Source: Veillonella caviae
GTDB taxonomy: Bacteria; Bacillota; Negativicutes; Veillonellales; Veillonellaceae
Direction of reading: 5' to 3'
Assembly (NCBI RefSeq): GCF_003992125.1
Contig: NZ_RQUY01000001.1
Coordinates: 137,327 to 201,326 of the forward strand
DNA length: 64,000 nt
Below are positions 20,154 to 28,670 of this stretch, in pieces (positions within the stretch are counted from its first letter, which is position 1; each line of letters opens with the position of its first letter). The notes under the pieces were generated by a model. The model did no database searches and was not told the origin of the DNA. It worked only from the letters and a program-made list of their open reading frames with translations. The translations under genes were made by a program, and so were the position numbers.

Positions 20154-21470
20154 ATGGGTAGATTAACAAAAGAAGAAGTGAAAGCTAAGGTCTGTGCTGC
20201 TATTGAAGCAGCGCAACCTAAATTACGGGAATTAGCAGAATCTATAATGGCAGAACCAGAACTTGGATATAAAGAGGTTAAAACATCTGCTAAAGTACAG
20301 GCTATATTTGATGAATTAAATATACCGTATACTAACAATCACGCTTTGACAGGTGTGAAGGGTAGGCTTAAAGGAAAACAATCTAATCGTACTGTAGCAA
20401 TGATAGGTGAATTAGATGCTATCATATGTCCTCGACACCCACGGGCAGATGATTTGACTGGTGCTGCCCATTGTTGTGGTCATAATGTACAAATTGCCAA
20501 TATGTTTGCTGTTGGTATGGGATTACAAGCTGTCATGGATGAACTAGGTGGGGATGTTGTATTATTTGCTGTTCCTGCAGAGGAAATGATTGAAGTCGAT
20601 TTCCGTAATAAATTACGTGAACAAGGTAAAATTAAATATATGGGGGGTAAACAACAGCTCATATATGAAGATGCTTTTGATGATATTGATATGGCTATGC
20701 AAATGCATGTAGAAACGGCTAAAACGGAATCTGGTGAAATGGGTTTAGGCACTACATCTAATGGTTTTATTGCAAAACTCATCGAATACCATGGTAAGGT
20801 AGCTCACGCAGCGGCGGCTCCGCACGAAGGCATTAATGCATTAAATGCAGCCCTTATGGGGGTTATGGGGGTTAATTCTATACGTGAAACTTTCAAAGAA
20901 AGCGATTATTTTAGATTTCACCCCATTATTAATCAAGGAGGTACTCTTGTTAATTGTGTGCCAGACTATGTTCAAATGGAAAGCTATGTACGTGCTTCTA
21001 ATATCGACGCTATTGTGGATGGTAATAAACGTGTTAATCGTGCTCTAACAGCTGGTGCTGATGCTATCGGTGCAACATGTATTATCAAAGATCTACCAGG
21101 ATATTTACCGATGCGAGATAATCCTGATATGAATGAATTATTGCGGAATAATTCTGATACTGTTTTTGGAGAAGAAAATGTATATGAGCGTCCTCATATG
21201 ACAGCTAGTACAGATATGGGTGATGTATCTCATATTATGCCTGTTATCCATCCTTGGGTAGGGTGTATTTCAGGGGTATTACACAGTGCAGAATATGAAA
21301 TTACCGTACCTGATGTGGCATATATAAAAACAGCACAAGCTTTAGCAATGACCATTGTAGATTTACTTTATGATGAAGCAAAAGAGGCAGAACATGTATT
21401 GGCTAATTTTAAACCGGCCCTCACAAAAGAAAGTTATATTGCATTGATGGACTCTATTGAGGAAGCCTAG
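20154..21470 (+). CDS. M20-family amidohydrolase (AbgB-like)
   Basis: A 438-residue metallo-amidohydrolase of the M20 peptidase group. The metal and catalytic region reads AHCCGHNVQ and later PAEEM, and GKVAHAAAAPHEGINAL marks the dimerisation domain. The CGHN form, with Asn where M20D carboxypeptidases often have Asp, recalls AbgB and PM20D2-type enzymes that split N-acyl or p-aminobenzoyl amino acids. There is no signal peptide, so it acts in the cytoplasm. Its position after the DUF3100 pair suggests it cleaves what they import. The substrate is unknown. Confidence 0.82.
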   Translation: MGRLTKEEVKAKVCAAIEAAQPKLRELAESIMAEPELGYKEVKTSAKVQAIFDELNIPYTNNHALTGVKGRLKGKQSNRTVAMIGELDAIICPRHPRADDLTGAAHCCGHNVQIANMFAVGMGLQAVMDELGGDVVLFAVPAEEMIEVDFRNKLREQGKIKYMGGKQQLIYEDAFDDIDMAMQMHVETAKTESGEMGLGTTSNGFIAKLIEYHGKVAHAAAAPHEGINALNAALMGVMGVNSIRETFKESDYFRFHPIINQGGTLVNCVPDYVQMESYVRASNIDAIVDGNKRVNRALTAGADAIGATCIIKDLPGYLPMRDNPDMNELLRNNSDTVFGEENVYERPHMTASTDMGDVSHIMPVIHPWVGCISGVLHSAEYEITVPDVAYIKTAQALAMTIVDLLYDEAKEAEHVLANFKPALTKESYIALMDSIEEA

Positions 21471-21570
21471 TCGTCATAAAAGATATAATTATCCTTTTTT
21501 ATTCAAGGTATAGTACTTTTTTATAGTTCATGTTGTAATATATTTTTATGAGGAGTACATTTGATTGTTC

Positions 21571-21600
21571 TTGACAGTCATATTCTTAGGTTGTTACAAT
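21571..21600 (+). promoter_or_regulatory. promoter of the glyQS T-box transcript
   Basis: TTGACA (21571-21576) and TACAAT (21595-21600) are 18 bp apart. Transcription would start near 21607, just before the T-box leader. Between 21471 and 21570 I see only a weak A/T hairpin near 21478-21500, possibly ending the M20 transcript. Confidence 0.7.
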
Positions 21601-21621
21601 AATAATAAAATATGGTATATG

Positions 21622-21863
21622 CTATGATACAGAGGAGTAGACCCTTTTAGCGAGTGAGGATGGTGCAAGCTCACATGTGGTTGAAGGCGCTGTTGAGCAT
21701 TGGCAGGAACATTATATACAAATACAATTTATATTTTTATATTTCTTGTAGTTTGTTATTAATTAGTAAAAGCCAACATAGAAAAAAAGAGGGCATGCGC
21801 CAAATAGGGTGGAACCGCGGGTAATACTCGTCCCTGTAACGATTTTCGTTACAGGGACTTTTT
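21622..21863 (+). promoter_or_regulatory. glycine T-box riboswitch controlling glyQS
   Basis: Leader RNA that senses uncharged tRNA(Gly). The conserved T-box AGGGTGGAACCGCG is at 21806-21819. Stem I occupies about 21625-21710, with the AGTAGA element and a specifier-loop GAAGGCG in which GGC (21686-21688) is a glycine codon. The terminator is a perfect 13-bp stem (21830-21842 with 21846-21858) followed by TTTTT. Uncharged tRNA pairing with the T-box would form the antiterminator and allow glyQS expression. Confidence 0.92.
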
Positions 21864-21913
21864 GTTTGTAACGAAAATATTTCATAGAAAGCATTGTAGT
21901 AGTGGAGGCATCA

Positions 21914-22789
21914 ATGACATTTCAAGAGATTATTTTAAATCTACAAAAATTCTGGAGCGATCAAGGTTGTATCGTTCAAAATCCTTATGATATTGAAAAA
22001 GGCGCAGGTACAATGAATCCTGCTACATTCTTGCACGCCATTGGTCCTGAACCTTGGTCTGTATGTTATGTAGAACCATCCCGACGCCCAGCTGATGGTC
22101 GTTATGGTGACAATCCAAATCGTTTGTTCCAACATCATCAATTTCAAGTAATTGTAAAACCATCTCCAGATAACATTCAAGAATTATATCTTGAATCTTT
22201 GGCGGCTCTTGGCATTCATGCAGAAGATCACGATATTCGTTTCGTTGAAGATAACTGGGAATCCCCAACTTTAGGGGCTTGGGGACTTGGTTGGGAAGTA
22301 TGGCTCGATGGAATGGAAGTAACGCAATTTACGTATTTTCAACAAGTTGGTTCTATCGACTGCAAACCAGTATCCGTAGAAATCACATATGGTTTAGAGC
22401 GTCTTGCTATGTACATTCAAGGTGTGGAAAACGTATATGATTTAAAATGGAATAACACTGTTACTTATGGTGATGTATGGCATGCTAATGAAGTAGAGCA
22501 ATCTGTATACAATTTTGAATTAGCTGATACCGATATGTTGTTTAAGCTATTTGATATGTACGAAGCAGAAGCAAAACGCGTATGCGAAGCTGGCTATGTA
22601 TTACCTGCTTATGACTATGTATTGAAATGTTCACATACATTTAACTTGCTTGATTCTCGCGGTGCTATTTCTATTAGTGAAAGAACAGCTTTTATCGGTC
22701 GTGTTCGTGCATTAGCGCGTATTTGTGCACAACAGTATTTAGCAAAACGAGAAGAACTAGGATTCCCACTTTTGAAAGGAGATAACTAA
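21914..22789 (+). CDS. glyQ: glycyl-tRNA synthetase alpha subunit
   Basis: Catalytic alpha chain of the bacterial heterotetrameric glycyl-tRNA synthetase. The 291-residue product starts [19 protein letters not shown], with the family blocks QPYD-like [36 protein letters not shown] and [14 protein letters not shown] chose the ATG at 21914, 6 bp after GTGGAGG; a GTG at 21902 overlaps that site. It lies 50 bp behind the T-box terminator and 1 bp before glyS. Confidence 0.96.
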   Translation: MTFQEIILNLQKFWSDQGCIVQNPYDIEKGAGTMNPATFLHAIGPEPWSVCYVEPSRRPADGRYGDNPNRLFQHHQFQVIVKPSPDNIQELYLESLAALGIHAEDHDIRFVEDNWESPTLGAWGLGWEVWLDGMEVTQFTYFQQVGSIDCKPVSVEITYGLERLAMYIQGVENVYDLKWNNTVTYGDVWHANEVEQSVYNFELADTDMLFKLFDMYEAEAKRVCEAGYVLPAYDYVLKCSHTFNLLDSRGAISISERTAFIGRVRALARICAQQYLAKREELGFPLLKGDN

Positions 22790-22790
22790 G

Positions 22791-24842
22791 ATGGCAAAAG
22801 ATTTATTATTTGAAATCGGTGCAGAAGAAATTCCTGCTGGCTTTATGCCTAATATCTTAGGGCAATTGAAACAATTGGCTATAACTAAATTAAACGATGC
22901 TCATCTTCCTTTTGAAAGTATCGCAACCTATGGTACACCTCGTCGGTTAGCTCTAATTGTAACAGGTTTGGCAGATACATCAGCAGACATTAGCGAACGC
23001 CATAAAGGTCCGTCCGCATCTATTGCTTACGATACAGAGGGCAATGCTACCAAAGCAGCTATCGGCTTTGCTCGCGGCAAAGGCATCGATGTAGCTGACC
23101 TCGTTGTAGAAGATGGATACATCTACGCAGAAACTAAAACGGCTGGCGTTCCTTCAAAAAATATCGTTGCAGACCTATTGCCAGAATTGATTCATAGCCT
23201 TAATTTCCCTAAATCCATGCATTGGGGGAGTCTAGATGCTAAATTTGTACGCCCTGTGCGTTGGCTTGTAGCGCTTCTCGATGAAGAAGTAATACCTGTA
23301 GAATTTGCAACTGTTACATCTAGCAATGTGACTCGTGGTCATCGTTTCTTAGGTGCTGATGAAATAATTATTGCTAATCCTGCATCTTATGTGCAAACAT
23401 TAAAAGATAATTTTGTCATGGTTGACCAAGATGAAAGACGTCAAGTTATTACAGACCAATTACACGTTATTGCTAATGAAAAAAATGCGGATATCGTTTG
23501 GGATGATGATTTATTAGAGGAAATTAACTACCTCGTTGAATGGCCTACTGCATTATGTGGTGGATTTGAAGACTCTTACTTGTCATTGCCTGATGCAGCT
23601 ATTATTACGCCAATGAAAGACCATCAACGGTACTTCCCATTGGTGAATAAAGAAGGCAAATTATTGCCAATGTTCTTGACTGTTCGCAATGGTTCTAATC
23701 ACTCTATCGAAGTAGTACAAGCTGGTAATGAACGAGTATTGCGTGCTCGTTTAGATGATGCTAAATTCTTTTTTAACGAAGACCGCAAGAAATCATTAAT
23801 CGATCGTCAAGAAGGGTTAACTAAAATCGTATTCCAAGAAGGTCTCGGTAATTTAGCAGACAAAACAGAACGTCTATTACAATTAGGTCGTGTGTTCGCT
23901 GAGACTTGTGGATTACACGAAGATGCTACAGTTGTACTTGAGCGAGCTACAGAGCTAGCAAAAACAGACCTTACCACAGGTATGGTTACAGAATTTACTG
24001 AATTACAAGGTGTAATGGGCAAAGAATATGCATTGCTAGATGGTGAATCAGAAGCTGTAGCAGAAGCTATTTTTGAACAATATTTACCTCGTTTTGCTGG
24101 TGATCTATTGCCAGTTACGGAAGCAGGCAAAGTATTGTCTATTATCGACAAAATTGATAATATAGTTGCTACTTTCAGCCGTGGACTTATTCCAACAGGT
24201 TCTCAAGATCCATATGCCTTGCGTCGCCAAACGATAGGTATTTTAAATATTTTACTTAATAGTGAATGGAACATCCCCCTTCAACCTATATTTGTAGAAT
24301 CTATGAATTTACTCAATGTACCTTTGAATAAACAAGAGGAATTGTTACAGCAAGTAGAAGACTTCTTTATATTACGATTGAAAAATATATACCTAGATCG
24401 GGAAGTACCGCATCATATTCTCGACTTATTGTTGTCTAATCGTGAATTAACAGTAGCCGATGTAGACGGCTATGTAAAAGCATTGCAAGCAAATCGTATT
24501 GACGAAAATGTAGAACTCGTACAAGCTTATACTCGTATGTATAATCTTGTAAAAGATGTAACATTCATTGGTGTAAATGAATCTTTATTAACTGTAAAAG
24601 CAGAACAAGACTTATTTGCTGTTGCTACTATAGCAGCACAAGACAGCTTAGCTGCATGGTTAGACAGTGATTACGATACTATCGTGGCATTGCCAAATAC
24701 TTTGGTACCGACTATTAACAAATTCTTTGAAGGTGTTATGGTTATGGATAAAGACGAAGCGATTAAAAATAATCGCTTACAATTACTAAGATTAGCTTAT
24801 AATGTAATGGCTATTATCGGCGATATTAGTGCTTTAAAATAA
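22791..24842 (+). CDS. glyS: glycyl-tRNA synthetase beta subunit
   Basis: Beta chain (683 residues), responsible for tRNA recognition and anticodon binding. Typical segments are LLFEIGAEEIPAGFMP at the N-terminus, the ATYGTPRRLA block, HKGPS, MTPMKDHQRYFP-like ITPMKDHQRYFP, RARLDDAKFFFNEDRK and the C-terminal anticodon-binding domain. The start is 1 bp after the glyQ stop, behind AAAGGAG at the end of glyQ. An intrinsic terminator follows directly. Confidence 0.96.
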   Translation: MAKDLLFEIGAEEIPAGFMPNILGQLKQLAITKLNDAHLPFESIATYGTPRRLALIVTGLADTSADISERHKGPSASIAYDTEGNATKAAIGFARGKGIDVADLVVEDGYIYAETKTAGVPSKNIVADLLPELIHSLNFPKSMHWGSLDAKFVRPVRWLVALLDEEVIPVEFATVTSSNVTRGHRFLGADEIIIANPASYVQTLKDNFVMVDQDERRQVITDQLHVIANEKNADIVWDDDLLEEINYLVEWPTALCGGFEDSYLSLPDAAIITPMKDHQRYFPLVNKEGKLLPMFLTVRNGSNHSIEVVQAGNERVLRARLDDAKFFFNEDRKKSLIDRQEGLTKIVFQEGLGNLADKTERLLQLGRVFAETCGLHEDATVVLERATELAKTDLTTGMVTEFTELQGVMGKEYALLDGESEAVAEAIFEQYLPRFAGDLLPVTEAGKVLSIIDKIDNIVATFSRGLIPTGSQDPYALRRQTIGILNILLNSEWNIPLQPIFVESMNLLNVPLNKQEELLQQVEDFFILRLKNIYLDREVPHHILDLLLSNRELTVADVDGYVKALQANRIDENVELVQAYTRMYNLVKDVTFIGVNESLLTVKAEQDLFAVATIAAQDSLAAWLDSDYDTIVALPNTLVPTINKFFEGVMVMDKDEAIKNNRLQLLRLAYNVMAIIGDISALK

Positions 24843-24857
24843 AATACATATACAAAA

Positions 24858-24884
24858 AAACGAGGTTCCTAGGAGCCTCGTTTT
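24858..24884 (+). terminator. intrinsic terminator of glyQS
   Basis: An 11-bp stem with one G-U pair (24858-24868 with 24873-24883) and loop CTAG, followed by TTTT. It lies 15 bp after glyS. The A-rich 5' flank would let it work in both directions. Confidence 0.85.
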
Positions 24885-25060
24885 GTATATAAATAGCCTT
24901 ATATTTTTGTTATACCTTAAATATGAAGTTATATTTTAACTATTCATAACATAATTATTTTATGATTTACAGTTTAGTATTGAGTCATAGTATACTAATT
25001 AGAAATATTGCTTTAACTGTAATTAGAACACATCATCATGTATAGTCCTTTTATTTAATC

Positions 25061-25144
25061 AAATGCATCCCTTATATGCGAGGAACCTCACCTCAGATTT
25101 TATATCTATGTTGAGGTCTCTTCTTCATAGGGATGCATTTTTTT
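25061..25144 (+). promoter_or_regulatory. long terminator-like structured RNA before the MarR gene
   Basis: A 12-bp perfect outer stem (25061-25072 with 25129-25140) ends in seven T residues, as in an intrinsic terminator. The 56-nt interior can form a second hairpin (ACCTCA with TGAGGT, extended by GAG with CTC). No gene ends just upstream, since glyS already has its own terminator 175 bp earlier. It may be an attenuator or riboswitch-like leader for the MarR gene, 80 bp downstream. The remaining gap 24885-25060 is A/T-rich with nothing I recognise. Confidence 0.5.
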
Positions 25145-25223
25145 ATTACACTAGAGATAAGCAGGAAATCGAAAGACTTACGACGAATAGTATAGGTATA
25201 CAAAGTTGGTCAGGAGATATGGC

Positions 25224-25601
25224 ATGATTACAAATATAGAACTATTTAATGCCTTACGAAATGTGACGGCAAAACGTGAAGGTTCACGACATAGAATTTT
25301 AATGGAATTATATACTATTGGTGAAGGAATTAGTCAACGTGTTTTAGTAGATACATTACACTTTAAACCTGCAACTGTATCGGAGCAATTAGAAATTCTC
25401 ATTAACCAAGGTCTAGTAGAAAAACATATTGACATGATGGATAAACGAATTTCTGTGGTATCTTTAACTAATCGTGGCAGAGAAGAAGCTAAGGCCATGG
25501 TACACAAGCGAGAACAAGATTTAGAAGCGATGTTTATGGATTTAACACCTGCTGAGAAGGATATATTGTATAGTTTATTACAACGTATCATGATTAAATA
25601 A
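25224..25601 (+). CDS. MarR-family transcriptional regulator
   Basis: A 125-residue winged-helix regulator. The DNA-binding part is RILMELYTIGEGISQRVLVDTLHFKPATVSEQLEILINQGLVEK, with the recognition helix around KPATVSEQLEIL, then the wing HIDMMDKRISVVSLTNRG. Helices for dimerisation are at both ends. The ATG at 25224 follows CAGGAGA with 6 bp spacing; an upstream in-frame start would lie before that site. There is no obvious target gene next to it except rplS, which has its own promoter, so it probably acts elsewhere or on itself. Confidence 0.85.
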   Translation: MITNIELFNALRNVTAKREGSRHRILMELYTIGEGISQRVLVDTLHFKPATVSEQLEILINQGLVEKHIDMMDKRISVVSLTNRGREEAKAMVHKREQDLEAMFMDLTPAEKDILYSLLQRIMIK

Positions 25602-25695
25602 TCTTGCTTCCTATGCGGAATATATGGATTTTAACTAATAATTTTATAGCACTATAAAATATACTGATAAAGAGTAGATTATATAAAGGAAATCC

Positions 25696-25723
25696 TTGCA
25701 TTGTGAATGTTCTTTGTGATAAT
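25696..25723 (+). promoter_or_regulatory. promoter of rplS
   Basis: TTGCAT (25696-25701) and GATAAT (25718-25723) are 16 bp apart, with TG just before the -10 element. Transcription would start near 25730 and run through the structured leader. Confidence 0.65.
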
Positions 25724-25740
25724 ATATTACTGTTAATTTG

Positions 25741-25780
25741 AGACAGTCCGCTGCCTATAAGGTGTAGGTATTGAATGTCT
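25741..25780 (+). promoter_or_regulatory. candidate L19 leader (ribosomal protein autoregulation)
   Basis: A two-level hairpin precedes rplS: an outer stem AGACA/TGTCT (25741-25745 with 25776-25780) and an inner stem TGCCTA/TAGGTA (25752-25757 with 25765-25770). It ends 8 bp before the ribosome site AGGAGG. Structured L19 leaders are known in Firmicutes; whether this one belongs to that class needs a covariance-model match. Confidence 0.45.
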
Positions 25781-25797
25781 GCAAACAGGAGGAAACA

Positions 25798-26139
25798 ATG
25801 AACATTATTAACGTACTTGAACAAGAACAACTTCGTACAGACATCCCTACATTCCGCGCTGGTGACACAGTTCGTGTACACGTAAAAGTAGTGGAAGGTA
25901 GCCGTGAACGTATCCAAGTATTTGAAGGCTTGGTTATTAAACGTCAAAACGGTGGTGTTCGTGAAACTTTCACAGTTCGCCGTATTGCATCTGGTGTAGG
26001 TGTAGAACGTACATTCCCACTTCACAGTCCACGCTTAGCTAAAATCGAAGTTATGCGCCGTGGTATTGTTCGTCGTGCTAAATTGTACTACTTACGTAAC
26101 CTTACTGGTAAAGCTGCTCGTATTCGCGAAAAACGCTAA
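25798..26139 (+). CDS. rplS: 50S ribosomal protein L19
   Basis: Ribosomal protein at the 30S-50S interface, 113 residues. Family marks are [39 protein letters not shown]-like [23 protein letters not shown] and [22 protein letters not shown]. The ATG at 25798 follows CAGGAGGAAACA; an upstream in-frame ATG lies before the ribosome site within the leader hairpin. The gene is monocistronic between its own promoter and terminator, apart from the usual trmD-rimM neighbourhood, which is absent. Confidence 0.97.
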   Translation: MNIINVLEQEQLRTDIPTFRAGDTVRVHVKVVEGSRERIQVFEGLVIKRQNGGVRETFTVRRIASGVGVERTFPLHSPRLAKIEVMRRGIVRRAKLYYLRNLTGKAARIREKR

Positions 26140-26146
26140 TGTTCAT

Positions 26147-26175
26147 AAAAGGCTGCCGTTGGCAGCCTTTTATTT
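26147..26175 (+). terminator. intrinsic terminator of rplS
   Basis: A perfect 11-bp stem (26147-26157 with 26161-26171), loop GTT, followed by ATTTTT. The A-run on the left makes it usable from both strands. Confidence 0.9.
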
Positions 26176-26253
26176 TTGTTATGATTAGACAATATGGATG
26201 TATCGTATATATAGCATTGACATACTGTATATAACATTGAGAAAGGAGATACT

Positions 26254-27162
26254 ATGGTAGATTCACCTATCGTGCATTGGTTCCCAGGACATATGGCAAA
26301 AGCAACCCGAATGATTACGGAATATATTAAAAAAGTAGATGTAGTCATTGAGTTATTGGACGCTCGTATTCCTCGTAGTAGTGCTAATCCTGTTATTTTG
26401 GAATTAGTAGGTCAAAAACCACATATTGTACTGCTCAATAAAGTAGATTTGGCGGATTCATCGGCGACCAAAGAATGGGTTGAGTTTTTTACAAAACAAG
26501 GGATTACTGTTCTTACCATGGATTCTAAGTCTGGTAAAGGTAATAAAAAACTTATTAGTACAGTGGAGAAATTAAGCAAACCTACCATCGATAAATGGAT
26601 TGCCAAAGGCATTCGTAGTCGATCTGTGCGCACCATTATCCTAGGAATTCCCAATGTAGGGAAATCCACTCTTATTAACTCATTAGCAGGCTCTGCTGCA
26701 ACAAGAACAGCTAATAAAGCTGGGCATACTCGAGGTCAGCAGTGGGTTAAGATTGGTAAAAATTTGGAATTATTAGATACACCAGGTGTATTATGGCCTA
26801 AATTAGAAGACCAACGTGCAGCAGCTCGCCTAGCTATGACTGGGGCTATTTCCGATGATGTATATGATTTAGAACATGTGATCAAACAATTACTTGAGTT
26901 CTTACTTACTCATACACCTCATATATTGGTAGAACGATACAAATTAAAACCAGATGAAATGGAAAATGCTGATATTATCCTCGAAAGTATCGGACGTCGT
27001 CGCGGTTGTTTAGTAAGTGGCGGAATCGTAGATTTAGACAAAGCACGCCGTATTTTGTTGCAAGACTATAGAAATAGTAAATTAGGTAGTATTACCTTTG
27101 ATACAGTAGATGAAGAGCCTTATTACATTGATGGCGAAATACCAGTACTTGAAGGTGAATAG
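26254..27162 (+). CDS. rbgA: ribosome biogenesis GTPase YlqF/RbgA
   Basis: Circularly permuted GTPase that completes late assembly of the 50S subunit. In the 302-residue product the G4 motif (NKVDLAD, about residue 66) comes before G1 (GIPNVGKSTLINSL, about residue 131) and G3 (LLDTPGVLWPK), the hallmark of this group. The N-terminal VHWFPGHMAKATRMI is diagnostic. A C-terminal helical RNA-binding domain follows. The start is behind GAAAGGAGA. rnhB starts at its stop codon, as in many Firmicutes (rplS-rbgA-rnhB). Confidence 0.95.
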   Translation: MVDSPIVHWFPGHMAKATRMITEYIKKVDVVIELLDARIPRSSANPVILELVGQKPHIVLLNKVDLADSSATKEWVEFFTKQGITVLTMDSKSGKGNKKLISTVEKLSKPTIDKWIAKGIRSRSVRTIILGIPNVGKSTLINSLAGSAATRTANKAGHTRGQQWVKIGKNLELLDTPGVLWPKLEDQRAAARLAMTGAISDDVYDLEHVIKQLLEFLLTHTPHILVERYKLKPDEMENADIILESIGRRRGCLVSGGIVDLDKARRILLQDYRNSKLGSITFDTVDEEPYYIDGEIPVLEGE

Positions 27163-27164
27163 TG

Positions 27165-27962
27165 ATGACAGAAATCGAATTTTCCAAGCTAACAGTAAAA
27201 GATGTTAAAACTTTGCTTGAAGGCCCTAATGCACAAAACTATATATCATTAGCTAGTGCTGATAGTCGTAGTTCCGTTCAAAAGTTAGCTGCTGCATATA
27301 TTAAACGGCAAGAAAAGATATTCTTAGAACAACAACGTATCATGAATATGTATGATTACGAAGGTATGTTTTATGATGAAGGTTTATATCATGTAGCTGG
27401 CGTCGATGAAGTCGGTCGGGGCCCTGTTGCAGGACCTGTAACGGTAGCTGCTGTTATATTACCACCTATGACAATTATTCCTGGATTAAATGACTCTAAA
27501 AAATTGACAGAAGAGAAACGAGAGGCTTTGTATGATATCATTATGCAAGAAGCTGTAGCCGTTAGTTGTGTATCTTATGATGCAAATACAATAGATCGTC
27601 TCAATATCTATGAAGCTACCCGTCAAGCTATGTATGAAGCAATACGTACATTGTCAGTTCCTGCAGAGGCGGTTGTGGCAGATGCGATGAAATTACCTGA
27701 TTTAACTATTCCTGTAGAATCTATTATAAAAGGGGATAGTAAAAGCGCCAATATTGCTGCTGCATCCATCATCGCTAAAGTTACACGAGATCGATATATG
27801 GTTAGTATGGAACAAGAATATCCTGGTTATGGATTTGATGTACATAAAGGGTACTATACCGAATTGCACAAAGAAGCCTTACATAATCAAGGGATAACAC
27901 CACTTCATCGGAAAAGTTTTGAACCCATAAAATCAATGGTCGGTTGGATGCGAAATAGTTAG
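27165..27962 (+). CDS. rnhB: ribonuclease HII
   Basis: Removes RNA from RNA-DNA hybrids, including single ribonucleotides. The 265-residue product has an N-terminal extension of about 70 residues (typical of Firmicute RNase HII) and then the core AGVDEVGRGPVAGPV (Asp-Glu), NDSKKLTEEKRE, a third Asp in VVADAMKLP and GDSKSANIAAASIIAKVTRDRYM. The usual Asp-Gly at the third site is Asp-Ala here. The start may be GTG 27162 or ATG 27165; I chose the ATG, 9 bp after AAGG. It overlaps or abuts the rbgA stop. Confidence 0.93.
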   Translation: MTEIEFSKLTVKDVKTLLEGPNAQNYISLASADSRSSVQKLAAAYIKRQEKIFLEQQRIMNMYDYEGMFYDEGLYHVAGVDEVGRGPVAGPVTVAAVILPPMTIIPGLNDSKKLTEEKREALYDIIMQEAVAVSCVSYDANTIDRLNIYEATRQAMYEAIRTLSVPAEAVVADAMKLPDLTIPVESIIKGDSKSANIAAASIIAKVTRDRYMVSMEQEYPGYGFDVHKGYYTELHKEALHNQGITPLHRKSFEPIKSMVGWMRNS

Positions 27963-28082
27963 TTTTTATATAAATCTAATAAGTCATTTACAATACTAAA
28001 GTGTATTATTTTTATTAAATATCTTATACAATCGATTTATTCATTATCACTGATGAATGAGTAAAAAGTGAAAAATAGGTTA

Positions 28083-28130
28083 AAAAGAGGTTCCTAATAG
28101 TCACCCCCGTGACTATTAGGAACCTCTTTT
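28083..28130 (+). terminator. 22-bp perfect hairpin terminator after rnhB
   Basis: A perfect 22-bp stem (28083-28104 with 28109-28130) and a C4 loop, with A4 at the left edge and T4 at the right, lies 120 bp after rnhB. It should stop transcription in both directions. The flanking 27963-28082 shows nothing else. Confidence 0.85.
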
Positions 28131-28209
28131 CTATTTACTTTTAGACTTAAATATTCTTATGCTGTATTTAAGATAATTTTTACATATCTATATACATAAG
28201 GAGGATAGT

Positions 28210-28608
28210 ATGGAAACGATTATAACTGGTAAACAAGGTCGTGATCTAGACGCTAAAATGTTAGGAACTTTTGGTGAAGATACAGCAAAAGCATATATTG
28301 AAAAATTAGGCTTTACTATTGTAGAAACCAACTATAAAACACGGCTAGGTGAAATCGATATCATAGCGAAGCAAGGTTTAACTTATCATTTTATTGAAAT
28401 TAAGACTCGTAGAGGCATTAATTACGGACTGCCAAGGGAAGCTGTATCGCGAAAAAAACAGAAACATATTAAACAGGCAGCCATGTTGTTTATCTATGAT
28501 TTACGACAACGGAAAAGACGATGGAAAGAAATATCTTTTGATGTAGTAGAAGTATATTTACACGATGATTTTCAAACGACTGTACATTATATACCTCAGT
28601 GTTTTTGA
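28210..28608 (+). CDS. yraN: YraN/UPF0102 family protein
   Basis: A 132-residue predicted nuclease of the restriction-endonuclease fold. The core motif is LGEIDIIAKQG...HFIEIKTRRG, with Asp and Glu-x-Lys in the usual places; GEDTAKAYIEKLGF is the N-terminal family mark. The biochemical role is not established, but it is often encoded beside comM and dprA, as here. The start follows AAGGAGG. Confidence 0.88.
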   Translation: METIITGKQGRDLDAKMLGTFGEDTAKAYIEKLGFTIVETNYKTRLGEIDIIAKQGLTYHFIEIKTRRGINYGLPREAVSRKKQKHIKQAAMLFIYDLRQRKRRWKEISFDVVEVYLHDDFQTTVHYIPQCF

Positions 28609-28670
28609 CAATTTTATGCTATTAATGAACAGTATTTAGATTATATCTGATATACATGAAAGGAGCCATT

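Noticed and set aside
25594-26025. 143-codon minus-strand frame over rplS and its leader
   Set aside because: It overlaps a highly expressed ribosomal protein gene and its promoter; no motif.
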